Shown: positions 1 to 8,615, counted from the stretch's first letter. The stretch is DNA of 64,000 nt from Novosphingobium huizhouense (GCF_020179475.1 NZ_JAILXZ010000001.1:434001-498000); one strand, 5' to 3'. The notes: generated by a model from the sequence alone, not told the origin. Made by a program: numbers and translations.

Positions 1-142
1 CCTTCACCGAAGCGCCGGGATTGGCGAACTCGCACTTGCCGTAGATCTCGCACCCGGTCTCCTCGGACGGGCCGGCAAGGCGGACGAGCGGCGTGTTGCC
101 GATCAGCGAAAGCGAACTGGGAGAAAGCGCAGCAACGGTCAT
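1..142 (-). CDS. cysK: Cysteine synthase N-terminus (partial)
   Basis: The gene runs off the left edge of the window, so only about 47 N-terminal residues are visible. They read [11 protein letters not shown], then the IGNTPLVRL motif, then [12 protein letters not shown]. This is the start of an O-acetylserine sulfhydrylase-type fold II PLP enzyme; the lysine in ASVK at the edge is the expected PLP Schiff-base residue. The family makes L-cysteine from O-acetylserine and sulfide in the cytoplasm. The ATG is at 142-140. Cystathionine beta-synthase shares these motifs, so the exact substrate is not settled from this fragment. The gene is co-oriented with ccmAB and follows ccmB after about 66 bp. 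Confidence 0.8.
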   Translation of the reverse strand, partial: MTVAALSPSSLSLIGNTPLVRLAGPSEETGCEIYGKCEFANPGASVK

Positions 143-208
143 GCCGCCCGAGTTAGGGCGCGCCCGGGCAATCTACAACGAAATTGCGCTTGGGGGCCGG
201 CAAGTCCG

Positions 209-877
209 CTATTCCCGCCCGGCGCGGATCGCCGCCCCGCCGGCAAACGGCGCGATCGCCAGCGCGGCAAGGCTGCTCGCGGCCAGCAGCGCAAGGCCGC
301 CCTCGCCGCCCGGTTGCAGCGACCCCGCGCCGAAGATCAGCAGCGGCACCGCCAGCGGGATCGCCAGCATGCCGCCCAGCGCAGACCCTGCGCGCAGGCC
401 CGCGGTCAGCGCGGCGATCGTCACGCCGATCGCGGCAAGGCCGGGCGTTCCCAGCAGCAGCCCCTGCTCGATCGTCACCAGCTGCGCGCGGCTGAGCGAA
501 AGCAGCCCGGCCGAGATCGGCGCGGCCAGCATCAGCGGCACCCCGAAGCTCAGCCAGTGCGCCACGATCCGCACCGCCAGCACCCCTTCCTCGGCCAGCC
601 CGCGCAAGGCCCACTGGTCGAAGAAGCCCGCCTCGACATCGGGCTCGACCAGCCGGTCGAGCGGCAGGATCGCGGCAAGCAGCGCCGCCACCCAGATCAC
701 GCCGGCGCCGGTGCGGGCGAGCAGCCTGGCGTCGGGGCCGACGGCGAAGGGGAACAGCATCGCGACCGCCAGGAAGAACAGCAGCGGCAGCACCGCCCCG
801 CCGCGGCCCAGCGCGCCTTTCAGCAGGATCGAAAGGTCGCGCACGAAGATCGCGCGCAAGGCCGCGCCGGTCCTCAC
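209..877 (-). CDS. ccmB: Heme exporter protein CcmB
   Basis: A 222-residue, strongly hydrophobic protein whose length matches the CcmB family. It begins with a basic segment ([14 protein letters not shown]) followed by about six membrane-spanning stretches. CcmB is the membrane subunit of the CcmAB ABC complex, which acts in heme delivery and release of holo-CcmE during cytochrome c maturation at the inner membrane. The start chosen is the GTG at 877-875, which overlaps the TGA of ccmA in a GTGA arrangement and implies translational coupling. The other ccm genes (ccmC-I) are not in the window; the next gene downstream is the cysteine synthase. Confidence 0.9.
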   Translation of the reverse strand: MRTGAALRAIFVRDLSILLKGALGRGGAVLPLLFFLAVAMLFPFAVGPDARLLARTGAGVIWVAALLAAILPLDRLVEPDVEAGFFDQWALRGLAEEGVLAVRIVAHWLSFGVPLMLAAPISAGLLSLSRAQLVTIEQGLLLGTPGLAAIGVTIAALTAGLRAGSALGGMLAIPLAVPLLIFGAGSLQPGGEGGLALLAASSLAALAIAPFAGGAAIRAGRE

Positions 878-1449
878 GGCAGGTGCTCCAGCAGCGAGAT
901 CGTGCGCAGCCGCTGCAGCTCCAGCGGCTGGTGCGAGGCGATCACCGCGATCCCGCCCACCGCGCGATGCGCCTCGATCGCCGCCTGCGCCGCCGCGCCC
1001 CAGTGCGTGTCGAGCCCGTTCAGCGGCTCGTCGAGCAACCAGACTTTGGCCGGGCTGGCCGCCAGCCGGGCGAGCGCGGCGCGCTTGCGCTGCCCGGTCG
1101 AGAGGTAGCCCACGGGCACCTCGCGCAAGTCCTCGAGCCCGAAGTCGGCGCGCGGTTGCTCCCCGCCGTCGATCCGCTGCCAGAACGCCAGCGCCTCGCC
1201 CAGCGGCTGGTGCGCATCGAGCGCGGGCCGTTCGTCGCACAGCGCCAGCGCGCCGGCGCGCTCGACATGTCCCCAGGCCGGCCGCAGCAACCCGGCAAGG
1301 ATGCGGATCACGCTCGACTTGCCGATGCCGTTGGGGCCCGCCAGATGCAGCGCCTCGCCCGCCTTCAGCTCGAACGACAGAGCGCGCACCAGCACCCGGT
1401 CGCCGCGCCGGCAGGCGATGTCGTAGGCAGCGAGGCGGGCGGCTTGCAT
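874..1449 (-). CDS. ccmA: Heme exporter ATP-binding protein CcmA
   Basis: A 191-residue ABC ATPase. The Walker A motif GPNGIGKSS lies at about residues 38-46, the signature [11 protein letters not shown] in the middle, and Walker [13 protein letters not shown] before the switch His (ASHQP). It is short for an ABC protein, which is typical of CcmA. It would energise the CcmAB complex of system I cytochrome c maturation. The ATG at 1449-1447 is chosen because the family signal begins there ([11 protein letters not shown]); the reading frame stays open for 17 more codons upstream without similarity. Its 3' end overlaps the GTG of ccmB by 4 bases. Confidence 0.92.
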   Translation of the reverse strand: MQAARLAAYDIACRRGDRVLVRALSFELKAGEALHLAGPNGIGKSSVIRILAGLLRPAWGHVERAGALALCDERPALDAHQPLGEALAFWQRIDGGEQPRADFGLEDLREVPVGYLSTGQRKRAALARLAASPAKVWLLDEPLNGLDTHWGAAAQAAIEAHRAVGGIAVIASHQPLELQRLRTISLLEHLP

Positions 1450-1499
1450 GGGCCTGCGCGATAGGGGAAAGGACGGAGCCTGCCAAGGAGAGCGAAACA

Positions 1500-1802
1500 A
1501 TGGCCGTCCAGCGCCTGTCCCCGTCAGAAGTCGCCACCGTGCTCGCCGACCACCCCGGCTGGACCCTGCGCGAGGACGGCCTCGCCCTCGTCCGCACCTT
1601 CCGCTTCGCCGACTTCAACGAAGCCTTCGCCTTCATGACCCGCGTCGCCCTCGAAGCCGAAAAGACCGACCACCACCCCGAATGGTTCAACGTCTACAAC
1701 CGCGTCGAGGTCACCCTGACCACCCACGACGCCGGCGGGATCAGCCCCCGCGACGCCGCCATGGCCGCGGCCATGGACCGGTTCGCGCCGCTGATGCCCT
1801 AG
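1500..1802 (+). CDS. 4a-hydroxytetrahydrobiopterin dehydratase (PCD/DCoH family)
   Basis: A 100-residue protein with the family core [18 protein letters not shown] followed by [10 protein letters not shown] and a D that completes the active-site pattern. In the family this enzyme recycles 4a-hydroxytetrahydrobiopterin after aromatic amino acid hydroxylation (PhhB); many bacteria also carry it without a neighbouring hydroxylase, as here. An AAGGAG ribosome-binding site at 1485-1490 sits 9 bases before the ATG. It is transcribed divergently from ccmA. Its TAG stop and the TAG of the convergent SDR share the same four bases, CTAG, at 1799-1802. Confidence 0.9.
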   Translation: MAVQRLSPSEVATVLADHPGWTLREDGLALVRTFRFADFNEAFAFMTRVALEAEKTDHHPEWFNVYNRVEVTLTTHDAGGISPRDAAMAAAMDRFAPLMP

Positions 1803-2593
1803 AGCGCGCCGGCGCGCCCGCGCACCTGCTTGCGCACCAGCCCCGGCAGCAGCCGCGCAAACAGCGCCATGCGCCTGGCCGTCGGGCCGACGAGCGTGTG
1901 CAGCTTGTCCCCGTGCACCGCCGCCCAGGCCGCTTGCGCCACGTCGCTCACCGGGCTGATCTCGAGCCCCGCGCCCTTCACCCGCGAGCGGATGTCCTCG
2001 TTGCTCGCGCGGTTGGCGTTGTGGTCGAGCAGCGGCGTGTCGATGAACGCCGGCATCAGGTCGCGCACCGCGATGCCCTCGCCCGCCCATTCGCCGTCGA
2101 GCGATTCGGTCACCGCGCGCACCCCGAACTTGGTCGCCGAATAGACGCAGGCGCCGGGCGTGCCGTAGATCCCCGCCGCGCTCGCGGTGTTGAGCAGCAC
2201 CGATCCCGGCGCGCTCGCCTTGAGCCAGGGGTGCGCCGCCTGCGCGCCGAAGATCACGCCCTTGAGGTTGATGTCGAGCACCCGCTCGATCTCGTCGCTC
2301 GCAAGGTCAGCGAGCGGCCCGCCGACCGGCACGCCGGCATTGTTGAACACCACGTCGATCCGCCCGCCCGCCGCTTTCGCGAAGTCGGCCAGCGCCGCGT
2401 CCCACCCCGCCCGGTCGCGCACGTCGAGCTTGTGGCACGAGCTTTTCCCGGCCGGCAGCAAGGCCGCGGTCTCCGCCATGCCGCCCTCGTTGACGTCGGC
2501 CAGCCCGACGAACCAGCCCTCCTGCGCGAAGCGCTGCGCCACCGCGCGGCCGATGCCCGATGCGCCGCCGGTGATGAAGATCGCCTTTCCCAT
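1799..2593 (-). CDS. SDR family oxidoreductase
   Basis: A 264-residue classical short-chain dehydrogenase/reductase. It has the Rossmann motif TGGASGIG near the N-terminus, NNAG after strand 4, an active-site YSATK (Tyr and Lys), and a catalytic Ser in NTASAAG. An Asp in the LADVNEG segment after strand 2 suggests NAD(H) rather than NADP(H) preference (inference). The substrate cannot be told. The start is the ATG at 2593-2591; an upstream in-frame ATG at 2638 would overlap the glycosylase gene and adds no conserved sequence. It lies 20 bp downstream of the glycosylase and may be co-transcribed with it. Confidence 0.85.
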   Translation of the reverse strand: MGKAIFITGGASGIGRAVAQRFAQEGWFVGLADVNEGGMAETAALLPAGKSSCHKLDVRDRAGWDAALADFAKAAGGRIDVVFNNAGVPVGGPLADLASDEIERVLDINLKGVIFGAQAAHPWLKASAPGSVLLNTASAAGIYGTPGACVYSATKFGVRAVTESLDGEWAGEGIAVRDLMPAFIDTPLLDHNANRASNEDIRSRVKGAGLEISPVSDVAQAAWAAVHGDKLHTLVGPTARRMALFARLLPGLVRKQVRGRAGAL

Positions 2594-2613
2594 GGTCTCC
2601 CCCCTCGTTCCGG

Positions 2614-3231
2614 TCACAGCGCCGGATTGTTGTAGCAATGCCAGGTGAAGATCGCCGCCGCCCCGCGATGCGGCCGCCAGCCTTCGGCAAGCTCGCGCGT
2701 CAGCTTCTCGCTCGGCCGTTCCTCGAGCCCCAGCAGCTTGGCGAGGCCCGCCTGCACGGCAAGATCGCCCGCCGGCCAGATGTCGGCCCGCCCTTCGGCG
2801 AACAGCAGGTAGATCTCCGCCGACCAGCGCCCGATGCCCTTGATCTTGATCAGCTCGGCGATCGCCGCCTCGTCATCCTCGGGGAGCGCGTCGAGATCGA
2901 GCTCGCCCGACACCACCAGTTCGCACAAGGACCGGGCATAGCCCTGCTTCTGGCGCGAGAGGCCGCAGGCGCGCAGCGCGTCGAAGTCCGCAGCGAGCAG
3001 GTCGTGCGGCGGCAGGTCCTCGCCCAGCAGCGCCTCGAGCTTGGCCCAGACCGAGGCCGCCGCCGCCACGCTCACCTGCTGCCCCACGATCGTGCGCAGC
3101 AGCGTGGCATAGCCGGTCGGGCGGAGGCGCGGCTCGGGATAGCCGACGCGCCCGATCGCCGCGGCCATTGCCGGATGCCGGCCCGCGATGAAATCGAGCC
3201 CTTCCCTGATCTGATCCGCGCTCAGTCCCAT
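2614..3231 (-). CDS. DNA-3-methyladenine glycosylase II-like (HhH-GPD) protein
   Basis: A 205-residue protein of the AlkA/HhH-GPD superfamily. The helix-hairpin-helix KIKGIGRWSAEIYLLF spans about residues 129-144, and the catalytic Asp is at about 156 (WPAGDLAVQ). IVGQQVSVAAA at about 48-58 is also typical. It would excise alkylated purines in base excision repair. It lacks the N-terminal AlkA domain of the E. coli enzyme, as is common for short alphaproteobacterial forms. The start is the ATG at 3231; open frame upstream contains no recognisable sequence. Confidence 0.87.
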   Translation of the reverse strand: MGLSADQIREGLDFIAGRHPAMAAAIGRVGYPEPRLRPTGYATLLRTIVGQQVSVAAAASVWAKLEALLGEDLPPHDLLAADFDALRACGLSRQKQGYARSLCELVVSGELDLDALPEDDEAAIAELIKIKGIGRWSAEIYLLFAEGRADIWPAGDLAVQAGLAKLLGLEERPSEKLTRELAEGWRPHRGAAAIFTWHCYNNPAL

Positions 3232-3355
3232 TGCCTTGCACCCTTCTCGTCCCTGCGCGCCGTGCGACCTTGCCAAAGCCCAGGCGACGCGATAGCAGCC
3301 CGCCCCGAACGGGAACAGTGGGGGCGGCAAGGCTCCCTGACAGGAGACCTGGACA

Positions 3356-3673
3356 ATGCCGAAGCTTGTTGTCGTGAACCGCGCGGGTGAAGAAAAGACC
3401 ATCGACGCCGACGCCGGCCTGTCGGTGATGGAAGCCATCCGCGACAACGGCTTCGACGAACTGCTGGCGCTGTGCGGCGGCTGCTGCTCGTGCGCCACCT
3501 GCCACATCTACGTCGACCCCGCCTTCGCCGACAAGGTTCCGGCGATGAGCGAGGACGAGAACGACCTGCTCGACAGCTCGGACCACCGCAACGAAACCTC
3601 GCGCCTGTCGTGCCAGGTCCAGATCACCGGCGACCTCGACGGCCTCAAGGTCACGATCGCGCCGGAAGACTGA
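3356..3673 (+). CDS. 2Fe-2S ferredoxin, adrenodoxin/putidaredoxin type
   Basis: A 105-residue ferredoxin. Cysteines at 40, 46, 49 and 86 give the C-X5-C-X2-C-X36-C spacing of the adrenodoxin/ISC-type [2Fe-2S] family; additional cysteines sit at 43 and 44. The acidic stretch [10 protein letters not shown] resembles the partner-binding region of these proteins. Such ferredoxins carry electrons to cytochrome P450s or, as Fdx, to Fe-S assembly. No P450 or ferredoxin reductase lies nearby, so the partner is unknown. It starts at ATG 3356 about 120 bp from the divergent glycosylase and ends before a strong terminator. Confidence 0.92.
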   Translation: MPKLVVVNRAGEEKTIDADAGLSVMEAIRDNGFDELLALCGGCCSCATCHIYVDPAFADKVPAMSEDENDLLDSSDHRNETSRLSCQVQITGDLDGLKVTIAPED

Positions 3674-3698
3674 TCCTTCGGTTCAGGCTGAGCAAAAG

Positions 3699-3730
3699 GC
3701 CCGCGCTCCATCGGATGCGCGGGCTTTTTT
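3699..3730 (+). terminator. Rho-independent terminator after ferredoxin gene
   Basis: An 8-bp perfect GC stem (GCCCGCGC / GCGCGGGC) around a 10-base loop is followed by six T residues. It lies 26 bp downstream of the ferredoxin stop codon. Confidence 0.85.
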
Positions 3731-3799
3731 GTGCCTGCGGCGAGGTCGCGCACGGATGATCGCAATTGGGCGGGGAGCAGAAGTGCGCTCTTCCCGGAT

Positions 3800-3935
3800 C
3801 ATCCTCCCCTGACAGGGGAGGTGGCGCCCCGAACGGGGCGACGGAGGGGTAGCCCCCTCGCGCCAACGATCGCGTTCGCGGGTTACCCCTCCACCGCCCT
3901 TCGGACGGTCCCCCTCCCCTTCCCGGGGAGGATGG
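3800..3935 (-). repeat. Structured intergenic repeat, copy A (inverted relative to copies B and C)
   Basis: The element is a string of small hairpins: CCTCCCCT/AGGGGAGG, then CGCCCC/GGGGCG, then an ACGGAGGGGTA arm that can pair with TACCCCTCC farther on, then ACCG/CGGT, then a second CCTCCCC-type hairpin. Both ends carry CATCCTCCCC or its complement. The same layout occurs at 11055-11190 and 11372-11507, where it reads in the opposite direction. No coding potential and no transposase. Confidence 0.8.
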
Positions 3936-4014
3936 CCGAAACCTCTGCAACGGGGCGCAAGCGGACCCTTCAACGCAGGCTTCGCATCGAAAGACCGCGC
4001 CAGGAAGCCGCCCG

Positions 4015-4050
4015 CCCTGGGCCTGTCGAAGGGCTGCGCTTTCCTTTGGC
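4015..4050. repeat. Fragment of second dispersed repeat family (CTGTCGAAGGGC type)
   Basis: The segment contains GCCTGTCGAAGGGCTGCG followed by CTTTCCTTT. It matches the arms of the inverted repeat at 18508-18598 (CTGTCGA...GC.GTCCTTT). It lies downstream of argC in non-coding sequence. Confidence 0.5.
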
Positions 4051-4105
4051 GGTCTCGCGCTCGCTGCGCCGAACAAGGGCAGCAACGCCAACACAATCGG
4101 CCGGA

Positions 4106-5035
4106 TTAGAGCCGCAACCCCGCCGTCTCGTCCAGCCCGGCCATCAGGTTGAGGCTCTGCACCGCCGCCCCGCTCGCGCCCTTGCCGAGGTTGTCGAGCA
4201 CCGCCACCAGCCGCGCCTGTTCGCCATCGGCGCTGCCCATCACATGCAGCGTCAGCCCGTCCCATGGCTCCATCGAAGCGCGCATCAGCATCTCGCCATC
4301 GGCGGGCAGGTCCTGCGCCACGGTCACGACCTTCGAGCCTTCGTAGAACTGCGTCAGCGCCGCGCGCAGCAGTTCGGGCGGCACGCTGCCCGGCATCACC
4401 CCCAGCGGCAGCGGGATTTCGACGACCATGCCGCGATGCGCCGCGACCACCGCCGGGCTGAACAGCGGCGGGATCATCAGCCCCGCATAGCGCTGCATCT
4501 CGGGCACGTGCTTGTGCCCGAAATTGAGGCCATAGCCTCGCCAGGCGATGTCGCGGTCGTCCTCGAACCGCCCGATCAGCGCCTTCCCGCCGCCCGAATA
4601 GCCCGACACGGCATGCACGCTGTACGGCCAGGCCGCCGGCAGCAGCGCATTGTGGACGAGCGGCGCGAGCAGGGCGATGAACCCGGTCGGATAGCACCCG
4701 GGATTGGACACGCGCCTCGCCCCGGCGACCGTCTCGCGCCCGACGATCTCGGGAAAGCCGTAGGTCCACCCCTCGGCCACGCGGTGCGCGGTCGAGGCGT
4801 CGATCACGCGGGTGCGGTCGTTGGCGATCATCGCCACCGCGTCCCTTGCCGCATCGTCGGGCAGGCACAGGATCACGACATCGGCGTCGTTGATCGCCTC
4901 GCGGCGCGCCGCATCGTCCTTGCGCCGCGCCTCGTCGAGCGTGATGAGGGCGAACTCGGCTCGCCCGGCCAGCCGCTCGGCGATCTCCAGCCCGGTTGTG
5001 CCGACCGCGCCGTCGATGAAGACCGAGGTCGTCAC
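4106..5035 (-). CDS. argC: N-acetyl-gamma-glutamyl-phosphate reductase
   Basis: A 309-residue enzyme of the shorter (type 2) AGPR family. The N-terminal NADP-binding motif is FIDGAVGTTGLEI, the catalytic Cys is at about 114 (SNPGCYPTG), and a conserved NFGHKHVPE segment holds the catalytic His. It reduces N-acetyl-glutamyl phosphate to the semialdehyde in arginine biosynthesis. The start is the GTG at 5035-5033, which overlaps the TGA of the upstream SH3 gene by 4 bases (GTGA); there is no nearby ATG. It forms an operon with the SH3 gene and probably with the aminopeptidase; no other arg biosynthesis gene is adjacent. Confidence 0.93.
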   Translation of the reverse strand: MTTSVFIDGAVGTTGLEIAERLAGRAEFALITLDEARRKDDAARREAINDADVVILCLPDDAARDAVAMIANDRTRVIDASTAHRVAEGWTYGFPEIVGRETVAGARRVSNPGCYPTGFIALLAPLVHNALLPAAWPYSVHAVSGYSGGGKALIGRFEDDRDIAWRGYGLNFGHKHVPEMQRYAGLMIPPLFSPAVVAAHRGMVVEIPLPLGVMPGSVPPELLRAALTQFYEGSKVVTVAQDLPADGEMLMRASMEPWDGLTLHVMGSADGEQARLVAVLDNLGKGASGAAVQSLNLMAGLDETAGLRL

Positions 5036-5388
5036 AGCGCCTGCAACGCCGTCAGCGGCAGGTAGCCGACGAAGCCGTCGTCGCCCTGTTGGCCCCACGC
5101 GCGGCCGCCCGCCATGTCGAGCACGTTGAAGATTTCCCCCGCCGCCAGTTCGACGATCGGCTCGCCGTCGTCCTGCCCGGTCTTGCGCAGCACGACCGGC
5201 TCCAGCACGACATGCGGCATCGGCACCGCATAATGCGGCACGAAGACCTTTCCGGCGAGCGCCACGTGCGCAAGGTCGCCACGCACCGGGCGGTGCAGCG
5301 GGTCGAGCGTGACCGAGGGGCCGGACAGCGCCAGCTCGCCGGAACCCGGCGTCTGGTCGATCAGGGAAGCTTCGTTCGATGCGGGCAA
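5032..5388 (-). CDS. Stand-alone SH3-domain protein related to the N-terminus of NlpC/P60 proteins
   Basis: About 118 residues. The segment RGDLAHVALAGKVFVPHYAVPMPH, with later GEIFNVLDMAGGRAWGQ and FVGYLPL, matches what I recall of the bacterial SH3 region that opens NlpC/P60 peptidases, which in sphingomonads often sit beside this aminopeptidase. Here the frame stops right after the SH3 domain and runs straight into argC, so the peptidase domain is missing. No ATG or GTG is available in a sensible place; the TTG at 5388-5386, with GAAGG about 8 bases upstream, is the best start. Function unknown; it may bind cell-wall peptide. Confidence 0.6.
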   Translation of the reverse strand: MPASNEASLIDQTPGSGELALSGPSVTLDPLHRPVRGDLAHVALAGKVFVPHYAVPMPHVVLEPVVLRKTGQDDGEPIVELAAGEIFNVLDMAGGRAWGQQGDDGFVGYLPLTALQAL

Positions 5389-5444
5389 GTCTGCGCCTTC
5401 GCCAAAAAGGAAAGCCGCGCGCTTACTGGCATCGCTCCGCCGGT

Positions 5445-6854
5445 TCAAGCGCCGAACCGTTCGAGCAGGAGTCCCCAGGCGGCGCGCAGGCCCAGCGCAT
5501 CGCCGCCCTTGGGCCGCCCGGGCTTGGCCGCGGGGCGCCAGGCGAACGTGTCGAAATGCGCCCAGTCGATCCCCTCGCCGACGAAGCGGTCGAGGAACAG
5601 CGCCGCGACGCTCGCCCCGGCGAACCCGCCCGAAGGCGAATTCTGCAGGTCGGCCACATCGGACTTGAGCCATTCGCGATAGCCGTCGTGCAGCGGCAGG
5701 CGCCAGCACGGATCGTCGCGCTCCAGCCCCTTGCGCAGCAGCGCCTCGGCGGTCGTGTCGGCCCTCGCGAACATCGCCGGCAGGTCCGGCCCCAACGCCA
5801 CCCGCGCCGCACCGGTCAGCGTGGCGAAGTCGATGACGAGGTCGGGCTTCAGCTCGCTCGCGCGGGTCAGCGCATCGCCCAGCACCAGCCGCCCTTCGGC
5901 ATCGGTGTTGGTGACCTCGACGCTCAGCCCCTGCCGCGTGCGCAGCACGTCGCCCGGGCGCATGGCATTGCCCGAGATCGCATTTTCCACCGCCGGGACC
6001 AGCAGGTGCAGCCGCACCTTCAGTCCCTGGCCCATCACCAGCCCGGCCAGCGCCAGCGCATGAGCCGCGCCGCCCATGTCCTTCTTCATCAGCGCCATGC
6101 CCGACGATGGCTTGATGTCGAGCCCGCCCGAATCGAAGCAGACCCCCTTGCCGATCACGGCCACGCGCGGATGCGCCGGGTCGCCCCATTCGAGCTCGAT
6201 CAGCCGCGGCGCGTGGTGGCGCGAGGCGGCGCGCCCGACCGCGTGGATCATCGGGTAGTCACGTTCGAGCACATCGCCCGCATGGACGTGCACGCTCGCA
6301 TGGTGCGCCTTGGCGAGCGCGCGCGCCTCGGCCTCGAGCGCGGCCGGCCCCATGTCCTCGGCGGGCGTGTTGACGAGATCGCGCACCGTCATCACCGCGC
6401 CCGCTTCGGCGAGCGCCGGCTCGATCGCCTTGACCGCCTTCGTCAGCAGCACGCGCGGCTCGTTCGGTTTCGGCTCCTTGCGATAGCGGTCGAAGCGGTA
6501 CTGCGCGGTCAGCCAGCCGTGCAGCGCGCGCGCCACCCCCGCGCCTTCGCCGCCGAGCGCCTCCTCGCGCGCCAGCCGGTAGGTTCCGCCCGGCAAGGTC
6601 TCGGCCAGCTTGGCAAGGCACCAGCTCGAAAGGGAGGCGGTATCGGGAACGCCGCCCACCGCGAACCAGCCATCGCCATCGGGCACGATCGCGACCTCGT
6701 AGCCGCCGCCTTCGAACTTCTGCGCCGCGAGCGCGGAACGTTGTCCGGCGTTCAGCGTCTTGAGCCAGTCGTCGAACCCGCCCTTGTCGACGAGGTGGAG
6801 GGCAATGGCGCTCTGGCCCTGATCGGGCTGGATCAATGCGTTTCTGTCGGTCAT
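5445..6854 (-). CDS. Leucyl aminopeptidase family protein (M17)
   Basis: A 469-residue M17 metallo-aminopeptidase. The catalytic domain carries VIGKGVCFDSGG, MKKDMGGAA and the hallmark NTDAEGRL, which supply the two-metal site residues and catalytic Lys and Arg. The N-terminal ~150 residues form the usual divergent alpha/beta domain. It cleaves N-terminal residues from peptides in the cytoplasm. The gene lies 56 bp upstream of the SH3 gene and is the likely first gene of the aminopeptidase-SH3-argC unit. The ATG is at 6854. Confidence 0.92.
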   Translation of the reverse strand: MTDRNALIQPDQGQSAIALHLVDKGGFDDWLKTLNAGQRSALAAQKFEGGGYEVAIVPDGDGWFAVGGVPDTASLSSWCLAKLAETLPGGTYRLAREEALGGEGAGVARALHGWLTAQYRFDRYRKEPKPNEPRVLLTKAVKAIEPALAEAGAVMTVRDLVNTPAEDMGPAALEAEARALAKAHHASVHVHAGDVLERDYPMIHAVGRAASRHHAPRLIELEWGDPAHPRVAVIGKGVCFDSGGLDIKPSSGMALMKKDMGGAAHALALAGLVMGQGLKVRLHLLVPAVENAISGNAMRPGDVLRTRQGLSVEVTNTDAEGRLVLGDALTRASELKPDLVIDFATLTGAARVALGPDLPAMFARADTTAEALLRKGLERDDPCWRLPLHDGYREWLKSDVADLQNSPSGGFAGASVAALFLDRFVGEGIDWAHFDTFAWRPAAKPGRPKGGDALGLRAAWGLLLERFGA

Positions 6855-6907
6855 CCTGCGGCCGACCTTGCAGCAGCCGCGCCATCAGCGCGAGAGGAAA
6901 ACGATCC

Positions 6908-7735
6908 GTGAAAGCGACTTTCGCCTGCCCCGCCCTCCTTCTCGTCCTCGCCGCCTGCGGCCAGGGCGCGCCGACTTCCGGCGCGCCTTCGCCCGGCGCC
7001 AGCGCCGCCGCGGCGCCCGAGCCTTCCGCGCCGCCTGCGCCCCCGCCGGCGGCGCCCGCCGCCACCGCGCGCAGCGTCAAGCAGGCCAACGACCTCTACC
7101 AGTTCGCCTATGCCTATCCCGCCGCGGCCGCCGCGATTCCGGCGCTCAAGGCGCAGCTCGACGCCGATCTCGCGAAGCAGCAGGCCGAGCTCGCCCGGGA
7201 AACCGCCGCGGCGCGCGCCGATGCCAAGGCCAACGACTACCCCTACCACCCTTACGAATCCTCGACCGAATGGAAGGTCGTCACCGACCTCCCCGGCTGG
7301 CTCAGCCTCTCGACCCTGCTCGGCTCCTACTCGGGCGGCGCGCATTCCAACTATGCCTACGACGCGATCCTGTGGGACAAGCAGGCCGGCCGCCGCGTCC
7401 CCGCGATCGAGCTGTTCACCTCGAAGGCCGCGCTCAAGGCGGCGATCACCCGGCCGTTCTGCGCCGCGCTCGATCGCGCCCGCCGCCAGAAGCGCGGCGC
7501 CGACTGGAAGCCCGGCGGCGACATCAGCGAATTCGACAGCTGCATCGACCCGCTCGAACAGGTCCTGATCCTCGGCTCGGCGGGCGGCAAGGGCTTCGAC
7601 CGGATCGGCTTCCTCATCGCCCCCTACAACGCCGGCCCCTTCGCCGAGGGCAGCTACGAGGTGACCCTGCCCGTCACCCCGGCCGTGCTCGTCGCGGTCA
7701 AGCCCGCCTATCGCGCCGCCTTCGTTGCGCAATGA
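6908..7735 (+). CDS. Predicted lipoprotein with DUF4163/DUF3298-type domain
   Basis: A 275-residue protein starting at the GTG at 6908. The N-terminus is a lipoprotein signal (KATFACPALLLVLAAC, with the lipobox Cys at about 17), followed by an Ala/Pro-rich linker. The body contains YPYHPYESSTEWKV, then LLGSYSGGAHSNYAYDAILWD and later an acidic, aromatic C-terminal part. This layout resembles the PdaC/RsiV-like DUF4163 plus DUF3298 pair, which is found in cell-envelope proteins of uncertain function. It lies divergent from the aminopeptidase, 53 bp from its start. Confidence 0.75.
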   Translation: MKATFACPALLLVLAACGQGAPTSGAPSPGASAAAAPEPSAPPAPPPAAPAATARSVKQANDLYQFAYAYPAAAAAIPALKAQLDADLAKQQAELARETAAARADAKANDYPYHPYESSTEWKVVTDLPGWLSLSTLLGSYSGGAHSNYAYDAILWDKQAGRRVPAIELFTSKAALKAAITRPFCAALDRARRQKRGADWKPGGDISEFDSCIDPLEQVLILGSAGGKGFDRIGFLIAPYNAGPFAEGSYEVTLPVTPAVLVAVKPAYRAAFVAQ

Positions 7736-7787
7736 AACGTAACCCTGCCGCCTCGCAATTTGCCGCGATGATCGCTACATCGCGGGA

Positions 7788-8615
7788 ATGACCGAATATG
7801 TGACCGCCGACGAAACCGACGTCCAGCCGCGCGACGGCACCATCAAGCTGCACGGCCCCGCCGGGTTCGAAGGCATGCGCAAGGCCGGCCGCCTCGCCGC
7901 CGAGATCCTCGATGCGCTCGCCCCGCTCGTCGTGCCCGGCGCGCGCACCGACCATCTCGACGACGTCGTGCGCCAGATGACGCTCGACGGCGGCGCGATC
8001 CCGGCGACGCTCGGCTATCGCGGCTATACCCATTCGTGCTGCATCTCGATCAACCACGTCGTCTGCCACGGCATCCCCTCGGACAAGACGCTCAAGGACG
8101 GCGACATCGTCAACATCGACGTCACCCCGCTGCTCGATGGCTGGCACGGCGATTCCAGCCGCATGTACCTCGTCGGCGACGTGTCGCTGAAGGCGCGGCG
8201 GCTGGTCGAGGTGACCCACGAATGCCTGATGATCGGCATCGAGCAGGTGCGGCCCGGCGCGCGCCTCGGCGACATCGGCGCGGCGATCCAGGAGCATGCC
8301 GAACGCCACCGCTACGGCGTGGTGCGCGAATTCTGCGGCCATGGCCTCGGCCGCCTGTTCCACGATGCGCCCGAGGTGGTCCACGCCGCCCGCGCCGGCA
8401 CCGGCCCCGAATTGAGGCCCGGCATGTTCTTCACCATCGAGCCGATGATCAACCTCGGCAAGCCGGGAGTGAAGATCCTCGACGACGGCTGGACGGCGGT
8501 CACCCGCGACCGTTCGCTCTCGGCGCAGTTCGAGCACTCGATCGGCGTCACCGAGGACGGCTGCGAGATCTTCACGCTCAGCCCCGCGGGCCTCGACAAG
8601 CCGCCTTACGCCTGA
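7788..8615 (+). CDS. map: Type I methionine aminopeptidase
   Basis: A 275-residue enzyme with all five metal ligands visible: D111, D122, H185, E218 and E249, plus the conserved H94 (CHGIPSD). It removes the initiator methionine from nascent proteins. It is longer at the N-terminus than E. coli Map by about 15 residues. It starts at ATG 7788, 52 bp after the lipoprotein. A short hairpin at 8633-8653 (GCTGCCC/GGGCAGC around a poly-A loop) follows the stop but has no T-run, so termination there is uncertain. Confidence 0.95.
   Translation: MTEYVTADETDVQPRDGTIKLHGPAGFEGMRKAGRLAAEILDALAPLVVPGARTDHLDDVVRQMTLDGGAIPATLGYRGYTHSCCISINHVVCHGIPSDKTLKDGDIVNIDVTPLLDGWHGDSSRMYLVGDVSLKARRLVEVTHECLMIGIEQVRPGARLGDIGAAIQEHAERHRYGVVREFCGHGLGRLFHDAPEVVHAARAGTGPELRPGMFFTIEPMINLGKPGVKILDDGWTAVTRDRSLSAQFEHSIGVTEDGCEIFTLSPAGLDKPPYA

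Larger units (their letters stand above)
3674..4105. other. 432-bp non-coding gap with terminator and repeats
   Basis: No gene is supported between the ferredoxin and argC stop codons. The gap holds the ferredoxin terminator, a 136-bp structured repeat at 3800-3935 and a fragment of a second repeat family near 4015-4050. Open frames here on the minus strand translate to low-complexity Arg/Pro/Gly-rich sequence generated by the repeats. Confidence 0.75.

Noticed and set aside
93..1802. A 569-codon plus-strand frame that ends with the pterin dehydratase
   Set aside because: Only the last 100 codons match a protein family; the rest is antisense to ccmAB. The ATG at 1500 with its own AAGGAG is the proper start.
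2594..2638. An upstream ATG that would lengthen the SDR by 15 residues
   Set aside because: It would overlap the glycosylase gene, and the Rossmann fold begins right after the ATG at 2593.
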